The notes: a model not told the origin generated them from the letters alone. DNA of 64,000 nt from Rhizaria sp. SCN 62-66 (GCA_001724265.1 MEDY01000051.1:41670-105669); one strand, 5' to 3'. Counted from the stretch's first letter, positions 1-13,202 are shown. A program made the numbers and translations.

Positions 1-123
1 TTCTCGTCCCCCTCCTTCAAATCTCCCCTACCCTCGCTCGCTTAACGCACGCTCACCCTCTTGCTTTCGTCCCCAATCCGCTCATCTATAACCTTGTCAC
101 GCTGTTTGCATATCGCTTTGCAG

Positions 124-2382
124 GAGTCTGCGATTGTGTTGGTCGACCCCATCTCCACCGGCGCCAACCTCGCGGACCTTCTCCTCAACCAGTACGTTCC
201 CCGCCGCGACGCCCACTTTGGCGACGACAGATCAGACATAACTGTGCACAGATCTTATTAATTTTACACTATAGTGTAATTCGTACCACGAAAATGTATT
301 AACATGAATATTTCATCTTAAATCACCAAGGCGATACCAATACCATGACATACGTGTCTTATTTCTTTGATGCTGACATCACGTTGTCCCCCATGCTGCT
401 CTCCGCACTCTTTTCCCACCCCCGCTTCACGCCACAGGGGGAAGAAGGTGATCGTGTTCTGGTCTACGAGCGTCACCACGGACCTGCACGCGCTGCTGCA
501 GCCCGGCCTGCGGACCGACTACACGGCCACGCTGCACGAGACGTCCTCGGCCGCGGCCGCTGCACCGCTCGGCGACGACAGCTCGCGCGTGCGCTCCGAC
601 GCGGAGCTGGCCGCGATCGCCGCGCTGCTGCGCGCGACTGGGTACGACATTGCGGCCGTGGTGGCGGCTTCGGAGCTGGGCGTTGAGTGCGCGGACCAGG
701 TAGCCGCACACATGGGGCTGCGCGGCAACGGCACCGCGCTGACCGACTGCCGCCGCGACAAGTTCCTCATGGGCGAGGCCGTGCGCGCGGCGGGCATCCG
801 TGCCGTCAAGCAGCGCTTGTGCGCGACGTGGGCCGAGGCGCGCGCGTTCCTGCTTGAGTGCGGCATCCCCGACGGCAAACGGCTCAGTGTGGAGGAGCTG
901 GCGTTGCAGCGCGCCATCGACGGGCCCGCAGAGGCGTCGGCCGCGCTGCGCATGGTCATCAAGCCCGCGCGCTCGGCCGGCAGCGACGACGTGTTCCTGT
1001 GCAGCCACATGGACGAGTTCGAGGAGAAGTTCAAGCACATCATCGGCAAAAAGGTACCCTACACCTATCGAAAACAAAAACATAGCTATAAAAAAAGAGG
1101 AGACTTGCACAAGAAGACCAGTCGAAATGTTTTTTTTTTTTTTCTTTTTTTTTTTCTTTATCATTGTTGAGCTTTTCTCTAAACTCTTAATTTCTACTTG
1201 GCTGTTGCATTATCTTATCTTTTGTCGCCTAGAACAAGGTGAACGTGGCCAACACGGCGGTGCTGTTGCAGGAGTACCTGCAGGGCGTCGAGTTCGTCAT
1301 CGACACGGTGTCGCTGGACGGCCAGCACAAGATGGCCGGGTGCTGGAACTACATGAAGGGCTCCGTCAATGGCGCCGCGTTTGTGTACTTCGGCATGAAG
1401 CTCGTCGACGGCGCGAACCCGGTCTCGCAGGAGGTGTTTGCCTACGTCAAGCAGGTGCTGGATGCGCTCGAGATCAAGAACTGGTGCGGACACGCAGAGG
1501 TCATGTATCACCCACTCACGGGGCCGTGTCTCGTCGAGGTTGGCTCACGGCCCCACGGCGGTGAGGGCATTTTCATCGAGGGCGCCAGGTAAGTACGCCC
1601 AATGTCCTGGCAATGTCAAGATTATGCGAGACGAATATTTCATCACCAAAACATGAGATATCTCAGCTAAATTATATTTTTTTCAAGATGACATTTCAGA
1701 TATTTGCATTGTTTTGCATTTATATTGATGCGCTACAATTTATCGTGATCAGGGCTCATATCATGCATGTATTTGATTGCACTACTGGTGATTTATACCA
1801 CTCGTACAGGGCCGTGTGCGGGTACAGCCAGGTGGATCTGCTGGCCGCCGCCATGGCGGGCAGCGAAGAGTTTAGCACGTTTCCCGACACGTGGTCCGTC
1901 AAGACGGGCGCGGCGGCAATCATCGACCTCGTCAGCTACAAGGCGGGCGTCGTCAAGAACGTCAACGAGGACGCAAAGTACGTGCTTGTTCCACATGCAT
2001 GCCACATGGAGGACACATAATCATCTTTATTGTGTTTGCTTGTTTGTTTGCTTTTGTTTCTTTAACTTCCCGTGTTGTTCCAAGACATTGCATGATTGAT
2101 CTATGTAAGGCACATGTTCATGTCTTCATTTGTCTCCTCTCAAATTGTTTTCTTGCCATCTTCACGTTGTTTCACCTTTTTCCCAGGGCCAAAGTGGAGG
2201 ACCTGGACTCATTCCGCCACTGGCACTGCCTGCCGGCCCCCGGCGCGACAATCTCGCCCACGATCGACTGCTTCACGACGGTGGGCTCGATCACGCTCGT
2301 GTCGGGCAGCGCCGAGGCCCTCAACGCCGACATCGAGGCCGTGCGCGAGGCTGAGGAGACGCTGTTCGACCTCGTTGAGTGA
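124..2382 (+). CDS. ATP-grasp carboxylate-amine ligase, 5' partial
   Basis: Five exons are visible: 124-191, 438-1053, 1233-1588, 1810-1977 and 2187-2382. They join in frame into 467 residues ending in TGA. The first coding exon must lie left of the window, because bases 1-123 hold no ATG and end in a pyrimidine-rich acceptor. ATP-grasp signatures are clear: VIKPARSAGSDDV (nucleotide-binding strand), LLQEYLQGVEFVIDTVS, and HAEVMYHPLTGPCLVEVGSR, which carries the metal-binding Glu residues. The closest families I recognise are the BacD/carnosine-synthase-like ligases, which join a carboxylate to an amino acid with ATP consumption through an acyl-phosphate. The substrate cannot be read from the sequence. 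Donors are GTACGT, GTACCC, GTAAGT and GTACGT. Fold assignment is secure; the exact reaction is not. Confidence 0.85.
1130..1155. repeat. poly-T tract in an intron
   Basis: A run of T interrupted by a single C lies in the intron at 1054-1232 of the ATP-grasp gene. It is a simple homopolymer, likely variable in length. Confidence 0.8.
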
Positions 2383-2611
2383 CGAAGAAAGCAACATTTG
2401 ACATGCGTTTGGAAACTCATTCAGAGAGAAATACAGTTTTTTCAACTAACTAATACGGTGACTACATCGATGACTCTCAAAACTTGTCTGATGAAGATGG
2501 CAGCGAGGATGATTACTGTGCATTCTTTATTAAACTTATCACGTCTTACGACCATCTTCGTGATGACAAAGTGGAGGGTCCGATTTGTCAATTTCTAGAG
2601 CGTCACATTAT

Positions 2612-4075
2612 TCAGTACTTGTTGCTCCTTCGCACCTGCATCTGCCCTCCCCTCGCAGTCTGCTGCTGTTGATGCATCTGTCTCTGCCCCTGCTGCTGTT
2701 GCTGCTGCTGGCTCTGCGCCGCCCCACCACCGCTCTCGGCACCCACGCGCGTGGTGCGCACCGGCAGGAAGCGGTTGAGCCCGGTCTGCACAAGCGCGTT
2801 GCGGTTGCGCACCACGTTGGGGTTCACACGGCCGCAGCTCGTCACGGCGCTGCCCTCGACGTGCGAGCTCCCCACAGTGCGCGCGCTCCCGGCCGCCGCA
2901 CCCGCCTCGTACCGCACCGGCATGCCCGGCAGCGCGAGGAACTGCGGCGCCTGGTCGCGCCGCGCCCATCCGGCCTGCCCGCGCGGCTCGATCCCCGCCG
3001 TGCCGAGCACCGCGGCGGCTGCGGCTGCGGCGGGCGGGGCTGCGGCGTCGGCGGCGGCCGCGCGCGCGGGCTCGGGCGCGGCGGCGTGCCCGAAGGCCGC
3101 CGGCGCGGCGTGGAACGTCGGCGTGCGGTGATGCTGATGATTGGGTACGTAGTCGAGTCGCGGGCCCAAAGCGAAGGCCGGGTCAGTGACGCCGTAGCCG
3201 ATGTCGCCCACGGCCGTGCCGCGCCGGCGCAAGGGGTGGTAGTTCGACATCGACGGCGGCGGCAAAGCGGACAGCTGAGACTGAGAATGGGAAAACCTAG
3301 ACTTGCTTTCGTCACCGCCGCCACCGCCGTCGCCGCCGCCGCCCTTGTAGAGAAACCCGGAGACGACGCTGCTTTGGTCAGGGCTGAGGCTGTCGGGAGG
3401 GGTGTCTGCGCTCCAAGTCACGGTCTTGCCCAAGCCAGCCTTAGCACTCGCTCCAGCACCGGCACCAAAAGCTCCAACAGCAGCACTCGTAGCCGGAGCG
3501 TGGTGATTATTGTAGCTGCTGTGAGAGCTGTAGTTCCCCGACGGCGTGGGGGGATCATATGCACTGTATCCACTATTGACAGGGTTGTACGCAGCGTCCG
3601 CACTCGCGCTGGCGTTGTTGCTGTACGCGCTGGCGTTGGCATTATTGCTGTTTTTGTTGCCGCTGCCACTGGCGCTGGCGGCGGCGTGGAACGAGCCAGA
3701 GCTGGTGCGCATGTGCGTGGGGTAGGTCGAAAGCCCCACGGGAGCAGGCAGCGCGGGCGCGTAGGCCGCGGGCGCGGGGACGACACCGCTGGTCGACGCG
3801 ATGGGCACGCCGCGGTAGGTGGGGATGCGGCCGACGCGTTGCTCGTACATGCGCGCTTCTTCGGCGTTGTCGCCGCGCGCGTGCATGACCGCCGAGAGCG
3901 CCGAGCCGACGCGACCGGAGGTGCTCAGGCCCAGGTTCACGTTCTTGTACGTCAAGGAGGTGGGCACAGCGGCGGCGGAGGCAGGGGAGTAAAGATGCTG
4001 GTGCTGCGGGGCGGAGATGCGCGCGCTGGAGCTGGGGCTGGTGGCCGAGAGATGTGGTTGTTGTTGCTGCTGTTG

Positions 4076-4124
<49 letters not shown>

Positions 4125-4372
4125 GGGTACGGCTGCTGCTGGGAGGGTGAGAATGAAGGGATAACAGTGGGCCGCGCGGAGGCAGCAATATCGGGGTTCT
4201 AGGCAATCGCAAGGTCGGCGTTCCAGGGCGGAATGCCAGCGCCGCCTGTCACGCGGCCGTTAAAGACGCGAGCGGTGTTATAGTGGGGGAGATCGTTGTT
4301 GTTCGTGCGCGCACCAGCGGTCTTTTGTGTGATCTGGGAGTTGATCGGCGCCCACTGAGGAGGGTGCCACAT
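2612..4372 (-). CDS. Unrecognised polyQ protein with one in-frame TAG
   Basis: One open frame of 586 residues runs from the ATG at 4372 (start MWHPPQWAPINSQ) to a TGA at 2612-2614. It is interrupted only by a TAG at codon 58 (4199-4201). The frame continues directly past the TAG with the same GC-rich codon use into a tract of about 23 Gln (4056-4124), then Ala/Ser/Asn-rich sequence, then a second Gln cluster near the C-terminus. No AT-rich intron surrounds the TAG, and no in-frame ATG follows it until well after the polyQ. The N-terminal 57 residues look ordered and non-repetitive; the rest is low complexity. No family is recognised. Sequence upstream of 4372 stays open, but with no ATG and AT-rich composition, so it was excluded. 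Confidence 0.7.
4056..4124 (-). repeat. CAG/CAA repeat encoding polyQ
   Basis: About 23 CAG/CAA codons on the minus strand, including a pure run of about 14 CAG triplets. It lies inside the polyQ protein gene. Confidence 0.9.
4199..4201 (-). other. In-frame TAG codon (codon 58)
   Basis: On the minus strand the frame reads ...Ala-Ile-Ala-[TAG]-Asn-Pro-Asp-Ile... with open coding sequence on both sides. It is taken as a sense codon. Confidence 0.75.
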
Positions 4373-5163
4373 TTCAGCAACAACTAATCTATACAAAAAT
4401 TGCAATAAACGCTCTGGTACGGGTTGATAGAACGAGACTAGAGAGAGAAACCAACGAGAGTAGGTAGTGGCGGTGAGGGTTGGTTTCTTGACATCGGTTT
4501 CGGAGGACACATCACATTCCCGATCTTCATGAAAGCTATAATTTAAAGATAGTTGAAAAAAAAGTGTGATGTAAGAAATAAATGGTTTATGAAGTCATTA
4601 ACGCCCAGTTTCCGCCACAGCACCATGTCAAACAACGCGCTCGTTACTTTACCCCCCACCCCCTAACCAGCCGCCACCACAGATACGCAGGACGAGTCAA
4701 GCAAGCAGTCAATAGCAGCTGTTTTGAGCGTAGAGGTGATCTGAACAAACAGAAACAGAAACGAAAATAAACGTATAGTATACATGTACATATAGTGCGA
4801 ATATTCATATAACGTAGTAGCCAACGAATAACCTTGGAGAAAAGAACAAGAACTCGGAACAAAGAAAAAGAAAGGAACATAACAGCAGAGTCGTTATTTT
4901 ACAAAACAAACAAGAAAACACAGAGACACACACAAAAAAATATTTAATTTGACTCAGCCACCAACATACAGACATGTCCACACGTGAACAATCAGAAAAT
5001 AAGCGATATATATCCACGCGGGGCAGGCCCTCACACATCTATGCACGCTGCATCACCACTTCCGATAGCAAAACTTCGGTCACGTACGGACAAAGACTTA
5101 CAAGACTTCGAGAAGTGAGGAGTCAGGATTTATTTATGCTCACACAACAAACGCACCACAACC
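4373..5163. other. Intergenic, 791 bp
   Basis: This holds the 3' flank of the armadillo-PH gene and the upstream region of the polyQ gene. It is AT-rich, with a C-rich patch near 4655-4680. An AATAAA-like stretch lies on the minus strand just after the armadillo gene stop and may be its polyadenylation signal. I see no gene here. Confidence 0.6.
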
Positions 5164-8100
5164 TCAGTCGAAGTTGTTGACGGCCTTGGCCTGGAGCGTC
5201 TGCAGCGCTTTGCGGTGCGCGATGAGCACCTCGATAGCGTTGACCCAGCGGTTGGCCTCCTTCTCGTCCGATGCCTCGAGGTCGATCGTGCGTTCGCGGC
5301 CCTGGACAGAGAAGCAGCACCGGTCGTTGGCGAGGAACTTGCCGAAGCGCTGGCGCTTGAGCTGCTCCGTGCAGCGTCCGCGCTCGACGGAGCGGATGCG
5401 GAAGATCTTCATGCGCGTCTCCTCCTCGACCACCTTGGCCTTGGGATCCTTCCAGACGAGCCAGATCATGTCGTCCGTCACGTACACGTGGCGCGCGCGC
5501 GGCAGCGCCGTGCGCGAGTGCTTCTTGAGCAGCGCGCCGGCCGTGAGGAAGTTCTTGATCTTGGGCGGGATTTCCTTGATCTCGTCCGGAATCCGGTTCG
5601 TGGGCCCGGCAGAGTCGATGATCTCCTTGACGTTCTTGCGCGTGCGGTCGAACGACAGGAAGTCGATGTCGTTGAACGAGAAGTCGACGCGGTTGAGCAC
5701 GTCGATCACCGTCTGCGCAGCCGCCACAACGTCCTCGCGCGCGGCGTTCTCGGCCTTAATGCTCTCCATCGCCGGAATCACGCCCTGCGACTTCATCGTG
5801 TCGCGCACCGGCTGGCTCGCGTAGGCCATGTTCTCCAGCGGCTTGACGCCCGTGAGCACCACGGCCGGCGTCGCCACGTGCGCGCGAAGCACCTCGAGCA
5901 TCGTCGCAACAAACGCCGTCTCGGCTGCCGTGACGGCGACGGGCGTGTGCACGAAGATGTTGGCAAGGAAGGTCGACACGGCGACGAGCGAGCTTGCCTC
6001 GCGCGCGCTGAGCAGCGTCGAGATAGACGCCTTGAGCGCGTCGTCGGCCATCGCCAGCGCGTTGTCCTCGGCGCGGCACATCGCACTGAGCGTGTTGAAG
6101 GCCTCGTTCACGACCTCTGGCGCACCGCCGGGGACGGTGGGCGAGTTGGCGCGCAGCAGCGTGAAGGCGAGCTCAATCGCTCCCTCGCCGGCCATGACCA
6201 TGCTCGCGCGGTCGGAAAAGCACAGGTTAGCGAGCGTGCGGAGGCCGATGAGCGTGACGGCGGGGGCCGCGGCGTGAAGCTTGACGGCGCGCACGAGCTG
6301 CGACGCCACGCCGGGCTGGCTCAGGCGCTCGACGTTGTTGATGGAGAAGGTGAGGTTGAAGATGAGGCGGAGCGCGAGCTCGGCGAAGGCGAGGTCGTAG
6401 CCGTGCGTGTTGAGCAGCGAGATGACGACTTCGGCGCCAATCTTGATGATCAGGTCCGCGATGTCCTGCAGCACCGAGAGGTTGCACAGGCCCGTGACCG
6501 AGAGGTGGCACAGCTCCAGGTTGGACACGTTGGCGCTGGCCACCTGCAGGATGGCCTGCACGGCGCCTTCGTCGACCATGGCGCGCATGTGGTCCGCGTT
6601 GCAGTTGGAGGCCAGCGTGGTGAGGGCGCGGATGGCGACGTCAACCACAGCGGCGTTGTTGGTATGCGTCGTGAGCGCGACGACGGAGCACTGCACGCCG
6701 CCGGCCTTGATGATGACGTCTACCGTCTGCGGCACGGCGGCCAGCATCGACAGCGCACGGAACGCCGTGGTGAGCACGTCGACGTTCTCGTAGTTATTGA
6801 GAATGGCGAGCACGATGGCGTCGGCGCCGCCGGCGTTAGCGATGGCGAGCTTGTTGCCGTCGTTGGACTGGCACACGTTGCAAATGATGCAGATGGCCGA
6901 GTCCAGCACGTCGGGGTTGCTGATATGCTCGTTCATGAGCCCGATCACCACGGACGCGCCCTTAGTCGCCATCACGAACGCGCAGTTGGTCTCAGAGCCG
7001 TACGTCAGCTGCGCGAGCGCATACATCGTCGCCTCGAGCAGCTTCGCCTCCTTCGCGTGCTTCTGCAGGATCTGCATGATGAGACTGATACCGGACTCGA
7101 CACCGATCTCCTCCTTGAGCGCGTCGTTGACGGCAAAGTTGCCAAGCAGATACACGCCACAACGGACGAACTCGACGTTCTCGATGTTCTTGCGAATCGC
7201 GTCGATGAGCTCGCGGATCGAGTTGAACCCCGAGGCGGCGATCGCGGCCGCCACGTCATCGTCGTTGGATAGCTTGCCCAGCACCTTGGCCGCGGCGGCG
7301 ATGACGTCGGCGTCCTCGTGCGTCGTCACAATGCGCGTCAGCTGCTTCATCGTGCCGTTCGACGTCAAGTAGTCGGCCGCGGCACGGTCGTACGACAGCT
7401 TGCCCATGCCGTCGAGGTTCTTGCGCAGCTGCTTGGTCGCGACGGGCTCCTTGAACGTCACGTGCGGCAGTACGACCTGGCACTGCGCGCCGAGCACGTT
7501 GGGGTCCTGCAGCGCGGAGACAATGTCGTCCTCAAAATCACCGCAGAACTTCTGGAACGCGTTGGTGGCGCGCTTAAAGATGCTCTCGTTGTCGGGGTGC
7601 TTGACCATGAGCGCGGCCATGGCCTGCAGCGCGCCGTTGCGCGCGAGCGTGTGCACGGCGTCGGGGTTGTCGAGCATCATCTCGAGCTTGTCGAACATCT
7701 CAGACAGCGCATCCACGCCGTCGCCGTTGCCCGCCGCGGCCTTGACCATCGAGTGCAGGAATTTGGGCACTTCAGCCTCGTCCATCAGCAGCTTCTCGAC
7801 GCTCGTGCGGCGCGCAAGCTTGTTGAGGTACTTGCCGTAGGCCGTGAGCTCGTCGATGACGCGCTGCGTGACGACGCACGTGTCATCCTCCTTCTTGAAG
7901 CGACGCAGCACCCATCCCAGCAGCTCGAGCATCGACAGCGGCTTTGCCAGCATGCGCTCCTTGTTGGCGTCCAGCGATGCGAGGGGCTCGAACAGCGTCG
8001 ACGTGTTGAACGCGAGCCGCTCGGTGGCGTAGTGCGCGCGCAACGCCGTGGTGCAGAGCGGAATAACATCCTTTTCGCCCATCTCCGTGGCCATGGCCTC

Positions 8101-10811
8101 GCCGTGCGCGCCGGCCGTGAGCGTGATGAACGTATTGACGCACTCGCGCTGCACGATGCCGTTGCCCGCGTGCTTCTTCATGACGGCGATGACTGCGTCA
8201 AGCAGGTTTGCCGCGATGAGCGCGCTCTCGGCCGTGGGGTCCTCGAGCAGCTGGTTCACGACCTGGAGCCCTTTGATAAGCTGGTCGGGGTCATGCATGT
8301 TCATGTACAGCGAGTCCACCACCACGCCCGCGCCGCCGGCAGAGACGAACTGCGCGGCGGCCGTGGCGTCGCCGATGGCGGCGGCCAGGATCTCGGCCGC
8401 GGCGGCCTTAATCACCTCGTTGCTGGGGTAGGTCTTGGCAAGCTGCACCACGAGCGGGATCACACCGGCCGCGGCGAGCGCGCTGATGTACTCGCCGCCC
8501 ATCCGCGCGCAGTACGCCACGGACATGATCGCGTTCTCGGCCGCCGCCTCGTCCGTCGGGTCGCGTACCAGCGCCGCAAGCAGCGGCTCGAAGATGGGGT
8601 CGTTCATGCACGCCAGCGCCGTCGCACCGTCGCCGTACGCGAGCAGGTTCGCCAGCGCCAGCGTCGCTGCGCTTATGGTGCGCGCGCGCTCGCCGGCGTG
8701 CGCGGGCGTCAACAGCAGCGCGGCCTGCACCGCGGCAGTCAGCGCCACGCTCGCGTTGCCGCTGACGAGCTTCGGCAGATTCGCCGCGACGTTGGAGTAG
8801 GCGGCGACGGACTCGGTGGCGTTGGCTAGCGGGGCGGCGCGCGTCGCGGCCTGCTCGCGCGGCGCCTTGCGGAGCTCCGAGGCGTTGACCCAGACGGCCG
8901 AGATGGCGTCGTTGATCTGCCCCTCGCCCGTAAGGCGCGACATGAGCGCGGTGCCGAACTCGCGCATGGCGGCGTCCTCCTTGAGCGCCTCCAGCGCGTC
9001 GAGCACGGCGCGCGCGAGGCCGGCGGCGCGGAGCTTCTCGGCGCCGTTGGGGTCATGGTCCATGATGCCGTTCATGGCGCGGAACACGTTGCCCACGATC
9101 TCGGGGTCGTCCTTCCAGTGCGCGAGGATCTCGGCCAGCACGGCGGCCGCGCCTGCGGCCAGCAGCGCCGCCACGCCCTCAGGCGACTGGGCCAGGTTCG
9201 CCAGCGCACGGGTCAGCAGTCTGCGATAGGAGGAGAAAAATAGGAAGAGTTAGACGCAAAAAAATGTGAGTTTAACATATGTGGGCTCTCAGAAACGTAA
9301 CGACAAAAGACAGACAGAAATCGACAAGAGTCAATGAAACGTGTGTAGAGTAGATGAACTAATACGTACTCGACGATCTCCCTGTCCTCGCTGTGCGTCT
9401 TGAGCAGGTCTAGGATCGAGGGCACGATGCCCGCGGCAATGATACGCGCATGCACGCCAGTATAGCGCGTCAGGCGCTCGTAGTTGTCCGACACGGCTTC
9501 GGCGATGTCGCGCGCGCCGGCGTTGACCGAGAGCGACGTCAGCAGCAGCTCCATGAGCGACGAGTCGAGCAAGTACACGGCGTTGGCTTCGCGCGTGAGC
9601 AGCTTGGCCAGTGCCTTGAGCACCGCGTACAGCGTCTCCGGGTCGCCGCCGTGGGCCGCTGCAAGCGCCATAAGCGCCTGCACGCCGCCCGCGGCGAGCA
9701 CCTCGTACACCTTGCCGTCGTCCTTGCACAGGCGCAGCAGCGCGCGCGCGCCGGAGCGGGCAATCTTGTACGCCGTCTCGGAGCCTGGGGCCTGGGCGAC
9801 GGTGTTGAGCACGTTGATGAGCCACTTGAGGCCCTCCTTCTGGATCATGAACTCTGCGTTCTCGTCGACGAGCATGAGCGACGAGAGCCGCGCCAGGGCC
9901 TGCGCCAGCTCGTCCGTGATGCCGATGCGCATCGCCAGCGCGTCCGTCAGGTCCGACGGCTTGGCAATGAGCGTGAGCGCCGCGGCTGCGCACTTGAGAA
10001 TAGCGGCGTGGTTGGGGTGCGCGTCGAGCGCGGCAGCGATGATGTCGACGGCGCCCAGCGAGCGCAGGTAGTCGACGTACTTGCCGCCGTGCGCGGCCGC
10101 GATGTTGGCGAGCGCGCCCAGCACGTGCTCGACGAGCGCCTTGTCCTCGGGGAACTGGGACAGCGCCGTAAGTAGCTCCGAGACGATGGGCGTGCGCATG
10201 ATGGCGTCGATGTGGCCGGCGTTGCGCGTGATCGCACGCACGCACTCGGCGACGGCGGCCATCACGCCGGGCTCCTCGCGCATGCGCTGCGAGACGGAGC
10301 CGAGCGCGGGGGTGCACTCTGCGGCGACGAACATGTCGACGTTGGGGTCGATGCGCATGAGCTTGGCCATGGCCGAGCACGACGCCGCTACCGTTTCGGG
10401 CTCGGTGTGCTTGAGCAGCGAGTGGATAATCTGCTCACCGCCGCCTAGGCGCTCGGCAATCATGCGCGCGATGTCGTCGTTGATGCAGAAGGCGGTGAGG
10501 CACTCGTTGATGGCGCGGTGCAGGTTCTCGTTGAAGGGGTTGAGCTTCTGGATGCGGAGGAAGGTCTCGATGACGCCCTCTTCGATCATTTCTTCGATCG
10601 ACACGGCGTCAACGGCGAAACCCTTAAAGCAGGAGATCGAGTACATAACCATGTTGCTGAACTTCATGTTGCGGTTCATATCGCCCAGGTGGCGGTTAAT
10701 CTCGGTCTTGTTTCGGGCGATGCGGCGAACGTTCTTGCGGGCCGGGCCGGCGCGCTTGAGGCTCGCCAGGGCTGCCTCGGGGGTCCAGCCCGCAGGGACT
10801 GGGTGTGCCAT
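5164..10811 (-). CDS. Large armadillo-repeat protein with C-terminal PH domain
   Basis: Two exons (10811-9370 and 9220-5164) join in phase 2 across a 149-nt GTACGT...CAG intron to give 1832 residues, ending in TGA. Almost the whole length is armadillo-type alpha-helical repeats of about 40 residues, with recurrent patterns such as LxALxNLA and GGVxxLxxLL. The last ~120 residues form a PH-like domain (ARHVYVTDDMIWLVWKDP, then RTIDLEASDEKEANRWVNAI). It resembles the PH subtype found in plant PLC-like and RCC1/FYVE proteins, in which a Trp in the last helix is typical. The expected role is a membrane- or cytoskeleton-linked scaffold; partners are unknown. The start MAHPVPAGW was chosen because coding composition begins there, although the frame stays open upstream. 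It is divergent to the Gln/His-rich gene. Confidence 0.85.
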
Positions 10812-11551
10812 ATGCGCAGCACTGCACGCAAAAATGCAGCACAAGGCAAGGAGTAAAGGTCGGACAGAGCGAGGTTCGGTGATGGCAGGGCGAAAGGAGG
10901 ATCGGGGGGCGAGAGGGATTCGGGCGGGGAGAGACGAGGGTGAGTGGAACGGCGCTGTGAAGGTGATGCAACAATGGGACAAAGTACGGGCTATGCTGGG
11001 AAAGAAACTGATTCGGGGCGAGTAAATCAGAATGGAGGGGCGCGATAGGCTCTTCGCGCGTGGACCGCACGCGGTCGTCCGACTTGGGCTAATCGGTAAA
11101 CTAAAAGAGAACATAGCACTGCGGATCGACCGCCCATACATGCAGCCTTTCGGTATGAAGCAAATGCGACCACATAAAATACTTCATATAATTCTGTGAT
11201 TTATCAAAGCTTTTTTTGACCCATTACGGGACGTTTCTGATGTTGGGAGTTTCGTTATGGTCGTTGTCGACTCGCTCTGGCAGGCGGTTCGCAAAAAGTC
11301 TCCCGAGGATCGAAATTTCGTTTGAGCGAAACGCAAGTTCTCGTTTACGGTTCGCCCTGCCATAACCACTCCGTTAGTGACTTAAAGACGCACTTTTGAT
11401 TTAAAACTATGCCCTCAATTTTTATTTCTAAATTCATTTCTCGTTTAGCTCTAACTTATTGATCGTAAACTCTTCCGCCGCTGACCACTTTCTCCTCCGT
11501 TTGCCACCCGTTGCCCCGTCCCCTTCGTCCGCCCGGTCTCTACTAACACAG
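10812..11551. promoter_or_regulatory. Divergent promoter region, 740 bp
   Basis: Shared upstream region of the armadillo-PH gene (-) and the Gln/His-rich gene (+). It is AT-rich on the right. A GC-rich patch at about 11045-11095 contains a 6-bp inverted repeat, GACCGC-AC-GCGGTC (11063-11076). Directly before the ATG at 11552 the sequence TACTAACACAG looks like a branch point plus acceptor, so a 5'-UTR intron is possible. Confidence 0.5.
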
Positions 11552-13161
11552 ATGTGGCCTGCGGCCCCCTTTAGCGTACCTGGTACCCCCATTGTGCGGT
11601 ATCCGCCGCCAACGCCCGTCGTGCTCACCACGCTGGGTCCCTCCGCAGGGTTCGCCGCCAGTCCCGCCCCAGTCTCCGGAAACACTCACTATATCTCGGG
11701 CGCTGCTGCTGCTGGCGCGGCGGGGTCGGCTGCTGTGGGCACCGGCCACGGATATGCGCCCCAAGTGATCCGGCCCTACCGCTCAGTGCCCTACCTTCCC
11801 GGCGCAACGACCTCCACAGGCCCTCAGCAACAGCACCAGCCTCAGCACAACAAGCTTCAGCCCCACAACTCTTACGGCCTCAGCTGCAGTCGCGGTCACA
11901 GCCAGGCTTACAGCCACGACGCCCAGCCGCAGCAGCACCAACCGCACCCGTCTCAGCACAGCACTAACGCCGGTCCCAGTGCTGTCAGCGCTGCTAGTGG
12001 TGTCAATGGTGCCAATGGTGTCTATGGGAACACGAGCTACGTGGCGCCGCCGTCGCGCCCCGCCTTCATCCTGCCTCACCAGGGCCTCTCAACCCCTGCC
12101 CTGGTCCCGATCCCCGTCCCCGGCTCCGGCCCTGTCCCGTCGACCGCGACCGCGACTTCGGCGGTGAGCGCGGCCACGGCGTCGGCGCGTCTCAGCGCCG
12201 CCCGCGGTGCCGCGCCCGCGCCCGCAACCGCCCCCCTAGCCCCCGCGTCCGCGCCGCGCTCTGCGCTGCCGACTCACAGTCACTCTGCCCACGGCCACTC
12301 TGCCCGCGGCCACGCGCCCGTGGCGGTACCGAGCGTGGCGGCGGCGACGAACGCGATCAATGTGCCCGCCACGGCGCCGCGGTTGGGGCTCGCCTCGGGG
12401 GCGCGCATCGGTGAGCACGTCCCTCACGTCCCGCACGTTTCACACGCTCCGCAGAGCGCCGCTCACGGTCATGCTGCGAGCAGTGCTGCTGCTGCTGAGG
12501 AGTACAATAGCAACGATGCGAGCTATCTGTCAGCCCTGCAGACGCCGCACCACACGCACAAGTCCTACAGCGGCAGCAACCACGCGAACAGTCATCGCGC
12601 CAGTCATCGCGACACCGAGGCGGCGACGACGAGTGCACACCCGGCTCAGGCCCAGGCTCAGGAGATTGCTGCAAGGACCGGCTTTGTACAGGCGACCCGC
12701 GTTGCCCTCACCGCGCCCTGCGCCAGCTCCCGCGGCGTCGCCCACAGTCACCAGCAGCACGCCGCCCACAGTCACTCCCACGGCGCCGCCGCCCACGGTC
12801 ACCCCGCGGCCGCCGCCGTGCCTGTGGGGGCGCACGGCCACTCGAGCATGCGGCTCACCGCGCCCGCCGCGTTCGCCGCGAGTGCGAGTGCTGCACCGCT
12901 GAACCACGCCGCGCTGCGCTCGCACACGGGCGCGAACAACAACAACATCGCGCTGGCCGGTGGCGGCGGCGCGCTGGTCGGCGCGGTGCCGGTTGCGACC
13001 CTCGCTGCTGGTGGTTCCGCAGGTGTCATCAGCGGCGCTGCCCACGGTCACCCCGCTGTCCACGGTCACTCCGCGGCTGCGCACAATCAGGTGCACGATG
13101 TGGGGTCGCCGCTGCGCTGGTACTCCGCGCGCCCCGCACTCAACGCGCATAGCACCGACAA

Positions 13162-13202
<41 letters not shown>

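Noticed and set aside
4199-4207. TAG at 4199 as a splice acceptor (GCCTAG|AAC)
   Set aside because: Upstream sequence is GC-rich coding with no donor and no AT-rich intron; the frame is identical on both sides.
5215-7272. Plus-strand ORF of 685 codons opposite the armadillo gene
   Set aside because: Arg/Val/His-rich antisense shadow; the minus frame encodes regular armadillo repeats.
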